Under the pieces are notes generated by a model. That model saw nothing but the letters and a program-made list of their open reading frames with translations, had not been told where the DNA came from and searched no databases. This document shows, one piece after another, positions 56,785 through 64,000 of a stretch of DNA of 64,000 nt. A program made the translations under genes and the position numbers. The stretch is from NCBI GenBank assembly GCA_025403435.1, contig CM046327.1:13942218-14006217 (forward strand), in the 5' to 3' direction. Numbering within the stretch: position 1 is the stretch's first letter; each line of letters opens with the position of its first letter. This stretch comes from Artocarpus heterophyllus. Its lineage: Eukaryota; Streptophyta; Magnoliopsida; Rosales; Moraceae.

Positions 56785-59700
56785 TTACATTATGGAACCA
56801 AGTCCCATCTGTATAACATGATCCTTAAATGACTTCGGTGGCATTCCTTTTGTCAGAGGATCTACGATCATCAATTCAGTGCTTATATGCTCAATGACCA
56901 CTTTATTTTCCTTAACGCATTCCCTTATGGCTAAGTACTTAATTTTGATATGTTTACTTCGACTGCCACTCTTATTATTCTTAGCCATAAAGACAGCAGC
57001 TGAATTATCACAATATATCCTTAATGGCCTAGACACATAATCTACAATTCTGAGGCCTGACATGAAACTCTTTAACCATACACCATGCGAAGTAGCCTCA
57101 AAACAAGAAACGAACTCTGCCTCCATTGTGCAAGTAGCAACCAACGTTTGCTTTCCACTCCTCCAAGATACAGCTCCTTCGGCTAGCATGAAAATATAAC
57201 CTGAAGTTGATTTTCTTGAATCAACACAGCCAGCAAAGTCTGAATCGGAGTAGCCAATCACCTCTAGAATGCCAGTTCGTCTATACATAAGCATGTAATC
57301 CTTTGTACCTTGAAGGTACCTCATCACCTTCTTTGCAGCCCTCTAGTGGTCAATGCCTGGGTTACTCTGATATCTTCCCAACATTCCCACAGCAAATGCA
57401 ATGTCAGGTCTTATGCAGACCTAAGCATACATAAGGCTTCTAACAACTGAAGCATAAGAAATGTTGGTCATTTGAATTTTCTCGAAATCATTCCTTGGAC
57501 ATTGTTTCAAACTGAACTCATCACCATTCACAATGGGTGCTACACTTGGTGAACGATCTTTCATCCGAAATCTGTCTAAGACTTTATTGATATAGGTTTC
57601 CTGTGATAGTCCCAAAATACATCGAGATCCATCCCTATGGATCTTTATGCCAATGACATAAGATGCCTCACCCATATCCTTCATATCAAAGTTCTTAGAA
57701 AGGAATTGTTTCACCTCATATAGAAACCCCTTGTCATTGGTTGCAAGAAGGATATCATCCACATATAAAACAAGGAAACAAATCTTGCTCCCACTGACCT
57801 TCTGGTATATACATTGATCCATGATGTTCTCTTCAAAACCAAATGAAGTGATGACATCATGGAATTTCAAATACCATTGACGGGAAGCCTGTTTCAAACC
57901 ATATGTGGATTTCTTTAGTTTGCACACCAATTGCTCACCATCACTAGAGGAGAATCCTTCAGGTTGTTTCATATAAACCTCTTCCTCTAGATCACCATTG
58001 AGGAATGTCGTTTTCACATCCATCTGATGTAACTCAAAATCAAAATGAGCTACTAATGCCATGATCACACGAAGGGAGTCCTTTTTAGATACAGGAGAAA
58101 AAGTCTCAGTGTAATCTATACCTTCCCTTTGAGTGAATCCTTTAGCAACGAGTCTTGCCTTATGTCTCTCAATGTTGCCTAATGAGTCTTTCTTTGTCTT
58201 GAAGACCCATTTGCATCCAATGGCTTTTACACCATCAAGCAACTTGATAAGATCCCAGACTCCATTAGATGACATAGAGTTCATCTCATCTTTCATGGCA
58301 TCATACCACAAGTTAGATTCCTTACAACTCATGGCTTGTGAAAACGTTTCTGGATCATTTTTGGCTCCAATGTTGTAGTCAGACTCTTGTAGATACACAA
58401 TATAATCACTAGGAATGGCTAATCACCTTACTCTAGTAGATCTCCTTAATGCTGGTTCAACATTCTCTTGAGAAAAATGTTGATCAACAGGTTCTTGTAT
58501 CTGTTGTTCAGCTGGATTTACTGCTTATTGATAAGCAATCTGTGGAACTTGAATGACTGGCTGTTGTTCAACACGCGTTTGAACTGTAGGCGTGTCGCGT
58601 ATAACAATCACTCTATCATATGAAGTGGAAGCTTGAGCATCTGTATGATCTTTCTCTGGAACGGTGTTCCAGGATCGATCGCTCCCACTGATCAAGTCAT
58701 TCTCAAGAAATTTCGCATTCCTTGATTTCACAAACCTAGTGGTATGTGATGGACAACAAAATCTATATCCCTTAGACCGTTTAGCATATCCAACAAAATA
58801 CCCACTTATGGTCCTTGGGTCTAGCTTCTTTTCTTGTGGATTATAGACTCTCACTTTAGACGGGCATCCCCAAACGCGTATATGTCGCAAACTCAATTTC
58901 CAACCTTTCCATAACTCGAACGGTGTCTTTGAGACAGCCTTGGTTGGAACTCGGTTTAATATATACACAGCCGTCTTGAGAGCTTTAGTCCACAAAGACC
59001 TAGGAAGCTTGGAGCTGCTAAGCATGCTCCGCACCATATCCAACAATGTTCGTTTTCTTCTTTCTGCCACACCATTTTGATCTGGAGAACCGGGCATAGT
59101 ATATTGGGCAACTATCCCATGTTCTTGAAGAAACTTCACAAATGGACCAGGCGCTTATCCATATTCGGTGTATCTACCATAGTATTCACCACCTCTATCA
59201 GATCTCACTATCTTTATTTGCTTACCACATTGTTTCTCTACTTCTGCCTTGAACACCTTAAAGGCATCTATAACTTCATTTTTGTTATGAAGTAAGTAGA
59301 GATACATATATCGTGAGTAATCATCAATGAAAGTAATGAAATATTTTTGACCATACGCGTCTATGTCTAGACTACAAATTTCTATATGTATGATCTCTAA
59401 TATGTCTGAACTCCTCTTGGCACCTTTCTTTGACATATTGGTATGCTTTCCCTTTATGCAGTCCACACAAGTATCAAAGTCAGCAAAATCTAGAGTACTA
59501 AGTACTCCATCATTCACTAGTCTCTTTATTCTCTCAATAGAGATATGACCCAATCTACGGTGCCACAACATAGAGGAATCTTCATTCATAACACATCTCT
59601 TAATGCCAGCATTATCTTGAACATGCATAGAAGTATAAGAAGTTTTATCTTGTAAATTAATTTTGAAAAGACCATTTGACAATATACCATTTCCAATAAG

Positions 59701-60738
59701 TTCAGATCTATAAAACAAACTAAATATAGTGTCTGAAAAATTAAAGGAAAATCCCAATGGTACAAGCCTTGAAACTGAAATTAAATTCCTAGAAAAACTA
59801 GGAATATAAAATGTCTTTTCTAATTTTAAAATAAAACTACTAGATAAAACTAAATTGCATGTTCCGACAGCCTCTACATGTGAACGCATCTTGTTGCCTA
59901 AATAGATGCACTGCTCACTTCCTACTGGCTTTCTTAGACCTTGCAATCCCTGCAAGGAATTAGTGACATGGATTGAAGAACCAGAATCAATCCACCATGT
60001 GTTATGTTTAACGTCAACCATATTAGATTCATAACAAACAAGTGAGAATTGAGTACATTTTTTTGTCAAGCCAATTCTGATATTTAGGACAATCCTTCTT
60101 TATGTGCCCCTTCTTTTTACAAAAGAAGCACCTGGATTCCTTCTTGATATCAGCTTGAGCGGACAATTTGCCTTTTCCCTTATTATTGCTTGGCCCTTGT
60201 TCTTCCTTTGAGTTGCCAGATGCACACTCTCTCCCGCTTCCATAACAAGCCTTCCTTCTTCCTGGACACACATGGTCATCAATTCATTGATGGACCACTT
60301 ATCCTTATATGTGTTGTAGGATATCTTGAAAGGTCCATATTGATGTGGAAGAGTGTTGAGGATGTAGTGCACAAGGAAGGTTTCAGACATCTCAACCTCA
60401 AGTGTCTTTAGTTGAGCCGCTATATCCCTCATTTGCATGATGTGCTCACGCACACCATGAATTCCAGTAAGCTTCATGGATGAAAATTTTAATATCAAGG
60501 TGCTAGCCAAGGCTTTGTCTGATGTAGCAAATTGCTCATCAATTGTCTTCATCAGAGCTCGCACTTTGTCATATTGCTCCAATGAACCACGTATACCAGT
60601 CGAGGTCTTCGTCTTTATGAACATTACGTAGAGGCGATTAGATCGCTCCCACTTTTCATAACGGTCAACGTCATCTGGCTGGCTGGTCTCCGTAATAGCA
60701 GGTGGTTCATCCTTACGGATAGCCAAGTCAATATCCAT
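56785..60738 (-). pseudogene. Ty1/copia gag-pol polyprotein, decayed
   Basis: From right to left: gag begins at 60738 (MDIDLAIRKDEP), with a zinc knuckle CFFCKKKGHIKKDC near 60120. Protease is at WWIDSGSSIHVTN. Integrase has an HHCC region (LWHRRLGHIS...CVDCIKGK), then FIDDYSRYMYL, SDRGGEY and NGVAERR. Reverse transcriptase has LYVDDILL (about 57760). RNase H ends at 56785. One continuous polyprotein is expected. Here gag shifts frame near 60190 and again near 60070. In-frame stops lie near 59157, 58500, 58420, 57422 and 57344. Several stops fit C-to-T change at Gln or Trp codons. The 5' leader was cut by the Tekay insertion 10 bp upstream of the start. Confidence 0.9.
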
Positions 60739-60748
60739 GACACCTAAA

Positions 60749-62922
60749 TGTAACGTCCCGAAATTTATTTAATATTAATGTAATGTAAATGATGAATTAG
60801 TGTGCCATAATTAAAGTTTTAACTTTAATTAGATTATTTGGTTGGATTTTTAGTTTTTGGTTATTTTGTTAAATTGATGTGTTCAAAAGATTCCTTGTTG
60901 ATTTAAAATGATGTTTTGAGTTTTAAAACACAACAATTTGTAAAATGTTAAAAATACTCTGTTTTGCAAAACCGTGGGCGGCACATGGTTTTCGCACAGT
61001 AAAACCGCCCACTGATTTTCTCTATTTATTTTCCTTTCCTCTCTCTCTCTCCTCACTTCCACGCCCATCTCTCTCTCTCTTCACTCTCCCTCTCGGCAGC
61101 CTCTCTCTCTCTCTAAATTCTTCAAAAATTTTGGTTTCCATTCGAATCCAAGCTTCGGAACAGCAAGGAGGAAGCTCGGGGACGTGATTCGGCGACCGAG
61201 AACGCGGATTGAAGCTTCGATTCGAGGTTAGATTCGAAATTTCTAAACTTTTTTCAAAATTTTTGATTTTGTGTGTTTTTGAAATCTAAGCTTGTTTAAG
61301 CTTAGAAAACCGTGGATTTGTGTTAAATGAGCTTAGAACAACTAGAATCTAAACCTAGATTGAAGAAAAACGGATTGGATTCAAGATTTTCATTTTTCTC
61401 CTCTTTTTCTCATTTTCGGATTTTTGAAGATTTTGAGTTCAAATGTTGTTTAAATGATTCCAAACATGTTTTAGAATGTTTTTCTATCAACTATAGTTGT
61501 TTTTCATGCCTGGGAATTGAGAAAAACAGGTTGGAATTCAGATTTGGATTTTGGGGATCGAGAAACCCGTGGCTGGAATTTCTGGATTTTCCCAGTTCGG
61601 CAGGCCGAAGTTCATGTTCGGCAGGCCGAAGTTCATGTTCGGCAGGCCGGAGTGATGATCGGCAGGCCGGTGTTCTTCCGACCGGCAGGCCGAATCTGGG
61701 GACATGTTCGGCAGGCCGAACCTCGTTTCCGGCAGGCCGAACTGTACAGTTCGGCAGGCCGAAGCAGGGCGTCCGACAGGCCGACCGAGGCATGGAAAAT
61801 TTTGTGATTTTTACCCGATTTCACTGTTTTGAACCCTGATTTAAATCCCAACCTTATATGATGATTTTAATGATACAAATGGCACACTAGGACATCATGA
61901 AATGATTTAGTAACATAGGATGTTTCGAACTAGATATTGATTGATTTAGTTGGTATCTAGGATTGTTCGTGGTTCCGTGGAGCTAACGTATAGTGGATCG
62001 GGATTACGGTGTGGGGTACCGGCACGAGTACTGAGGTAGGACTTCTATCCTTTTCTTTGGTAGCCTGGTTTTGAAATGATTTGGCTTTGAAAAGGATTTC
62101 TATCAAAATGTTTTCAACGGTTGTTTGAAAATGATTTTATCGGTTATATTTTTATATACCGTGACATGAAATGAATTTCATAATGAATGTAATTAACAAC
62201 ACTCGGTAAATGGGTTTTGAATGATAATGATAATAACCACATGGGCATGATGCCATATCAGAGATCGGGTCGTGATCGACCTTGGGGGCAGGTCCCGAAA
62301 CCCAGCTGGGCCACTACGGTGGTGATATCATGGTTTGCCTAGGTAAAAGTAAACTGGTGTTTGGATTTGACGAGTAGACTGTTCTGTGTCAGAACGGTTC
62401 TACTCAATTTATTTATTTATTTATTCAAGTTTCTTTTCTGTATAACTCCTGAAAATGCTATGTTTCTTTGCATTAAATTATTTTATAAAACTTAGTCCTA
62501 CTGAGCCTTTCGCTCACGTTTTATCTGTTTTAAATTCCCCCCCCTTCTAGGTGGTTTCCCATTTAGGTTTGGAGAAGATTCTTCGGACCGAACTCAGGAG
62601 CAATAGGAGAATTTATATACATTCTGTATTTGTTAATCAAGGCATGTAAGACTTAACTTTATTTGTACTTGGACTGTAATTGTATTTGTGATATTGTCAG
62701 ATCCATGTGTGTGCACAAGTTGTGGGTTGTGGAACCCATATTCGCGGTTTTTATTCAACTATTGTTATTTGTTTAATGATTTTAAATTCTTTATCAAATG
62801 TGGTGGAAAAATCTCTTTATTTCTTGCTTAATTGGATTTTTAAACCCTTAATTTCAATTAAATTCTCTTTTAATTAATCTAAATATTCCGCCACGTCACC
62901 TCCCGTACTCCGGGGCGTGACA
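60749..62922 (+). repeat. 5' LTR of a Tekay/Del-type Ty3/gypsy element
   Basis: The LTR runs from TGTAACGTCCCGAAATTT to CCGGGGCGTGACA, 2174 bp with TG...CA ends. The primer-binding site follows three bases later. It contains an array of nine GGCAGGCC-centred near-palindromes (61596-61785) and a C/T-rich stretch (61037-61110). The element is in the plus orientation, and its partner LTR lies beyond the window. The 170-codon frame at 61327-61839 lies wholly in the LTR and is not a host gene. Confidence 0.85.
61596..61785. repeat. Nine-copy array of near-palindrome TTCGGCAGGCCGAA
   Basis: Cores (GGCAGGCC, GACAGGCC in the last) start at 61599, 61620, 61641, 61661, 61684, 61710, 61731, 61753 and 61775. 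The arms TTCGGC/GCCGAA are perfectly inverted in copies one, two, six and eight and slightly changed in the others. The spacing is 20-26 bp, mean about 22. The linkers differ, so this is not a simple slippage repeat. Confidence 0.92.
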
Positions 62923-62925
62923 GAA

Positions 62926-62943
62926 TGGTATCAGAGCTCAAGG
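62926..62943 (+). promoter_or_regulatory. Primer-binding site, initiator methionine tRNA
   Basis: TGGTATCAGAGCTCAAGG lies three bases after the LTR end. TGGTATCAGAGC is the complement of the plant initiator tRNA-Met 3' end, used by many Ty3/gypsy and Ty1/copia elements to prime reverse transcription. It fixes both the LTR boundary and the plus orientation. Confidence 0.9.
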
Positions 62944-63027
62944 TTATGAACCTTGGGAATTGTGCACACATAGGTTTGACAATGAAATACCTCTGACAGT
63001 CCAAATTTTGTTTTCAGAAGTGAGAGA

Positions 63028-64000
63028 ATGGCACCTAGACGTCGTTCGACAGCTGACGCCGAGTTCGGAAATGATGAGGGCCTGATGAGGTCTATGATTG
63101 CGGCTTTCCGACAGATGGCAGCCAGGACTAGACCGGAAGACTCCAGTGTTGGTAGTCGGCATGCCTTCTTTAAGGAATTTCGGCGGGCGTCTATTCCTAC
63201 TTTTGATGGCAATGGGGATCCGCAGTTAGCTGAATATTGGTTGGATTCGATCTTGAAGCATCTTGATACCCTTGGTGTGCCTGAGGAGTATCGTGTGGAG
63301 TTTGCGGCGTATAAGCTCGAGGGTGGCGCTAACACCTGGTGGAAACAAACTAAGCGTCTGGAGCGCGGTGGCGATATCGGTTGGGACAAGTTCGAGGATC
63401 TGTTCTATGATCGGTATTTTCCGCAGGGATATAGAGATCAGAAGGCAGCTGAGTTTTATAGATTGCAGCAGGGTGATATGTCAGTTCGGGAGTATGAGGC
63501 AAAGTTTAGCGAGTTGGCTAGGTTTGCTCCATCAGCTGTGGCATCGGAGCGCGAGAAATGCATCAAGTTTCAGGAAGGACTCAAGGCTCCTATTCGACGG
63601 CAGTTGGTTGCTCTACGGCTTAGGAGTTTCGGAGAGCTTGTGTCGTCGGCGATCTCCGTGGAGAATGATTACGTGCAGTATTGTGAGGACTGAGCCAAGG
63701 CTTCAGGAGGACCGCAGAGGAGTGGCAGGAAGAGCACCAGTAGTCGTCCAGCTCCGGGGAAAGGCAAGCAAGGCGGTGCGACCAGTGGCAGCAGCAGTTC
63801 GTCTGGCAGCGGGCGCAGCAACCCCTACAGCTTTCATTGTCATTTCTGTCAGCAGCCCGGACACATCAAGAGGAATTGCCCGATCAGGAGTGCTCGTCTT
63901 GGATCGCAGACCGGGGAGGATGCCAGTCGTTCGTCTCAGCCTCAGCCTCAGACCCTACCTCCGCCTCCGCAGTACCCGCAGTTGCAGTATCCGCAGTTTT
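63028..64000 (+). pseudogene. gag: Tekay/Del-type gag, partial (runs off the window), one in-frame stop
   Basis: The ATG at 63028 opens 221 codons with a retrotransposon gag domain: AEYWLDSILKHLDTL, YKLEGGANTWW, FEDLFYDRYFPQGYRDQKA, then LQQGDMSVREYEAKFSELAR. A TGA at 63691-63693 interrupts it; the same frame continues through a Ser/Gly-rich linker to a CCHC knuckle (CHFCQQPGHIKRNC) and a Pro/Gln-rich stretch at the window edge. The stop fits a CGA-to-TGA change. Gag builds the particle and the knuckle binds RNA. Apart from this stop the frame is intact, so the insertion is fairly young. Pol would lie to the right. Confidence 0.88.

Noticed and set aside
61327..61839. 170-codon plus-strand frame and opposing minus frames
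   Set aside because: They lie entirely within the Tekay LTR and read through the palindrome array; no conserved domain.

Overview
This window is nuclear DNA of a flowering plant, almost certainly a eudicot. It is AT-rich, its genes carry GT-AG introns, and it contains plant-specific families: an S28 carboxypeptidase, an EUL-type lectin, legume-type lectins, and Tat and Tekay Ty3/gypsy elements, Ty1/copia and PIF/Harbinger elements. The species cannot be told from the sequence. Only three host genes look intact; most of the rest is transposable elements (TEs), often nested.

Layout. 1-2.07 kb: AT-rich DNA with one long-inverted-repeat (foldback) element. 2.07-5.47 kb (+): a complete nine-exon serine carboxypeptidase of the lysosomal Pro-X type (506 aa). 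5.6-6.6 kb: two MITE-like elements. 6.8-9.7 kb (-): a broken GDSL esterase/lipase gene that has lost its active-site serine and has a foldback element in an intron. 9.87-13.1 kb: two more foldback or tandem-repeat elements. 13.1-16.8 kb: no gene recognised, only faint relics. 16.8-20.9 kb (+): a tandem duplication of a legume-lectin-domain gene. The first copy is intact and the second is broken. A third copy of only the upstream part lies further left. 22.8-25.35 kb: a polypurine tandem array split by a foldback element.

25.9-41.2 kb (+): a His/Pro-rich EUL-domain lectin gene (EULS3-like) with three exons. Its second intron is 14.2 kb because a Tat-lineage Ty3/gypsy retrotransposon (30836-40441, antisense to the gene) has inserted into it. 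The insertion sits in one arm of an older inverted-repeat element and is flanked by the target duplication AGGGT. A 210-bp piece of the right host flank also appears, almost unchanged, inside the retrotransposon next to its left LTR.

41.6-46.9 kb: a TIR element holding an LTR-like block, a SINE and two minisatellites. 47.9-50.3 kb: a decayed Ty1/copia 3' end. 50.75-55.89 kb: a near-complete PIF/Harbinger transposon with transposase and Myb/SANT-like genes. 56.1-60.74 kb (-): a decayed Ty1/copia element. 60.75-64.0 kb (+): the 5' LTR, primer-binding site and gag of a Tekay/Del-type Ty3/gypsy element, inserted 10 bp upstream of the copia gag start and running off the window.

The host genes are unrelated to one another and show no sign of joint function. 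The most unusual signals are the 210-bp flank patch inside the Tat element, and two arrays of GC-rich palindromes in unrelated TEs: one in the Harbinger 3' end and one in the Tekay LTR, both at about 22-bp spacing. A set of long-inverted-repeat elements filled with tandem repeats also stands out. No CRISPR array, rRNA gene or functional tRNA gene was seen.
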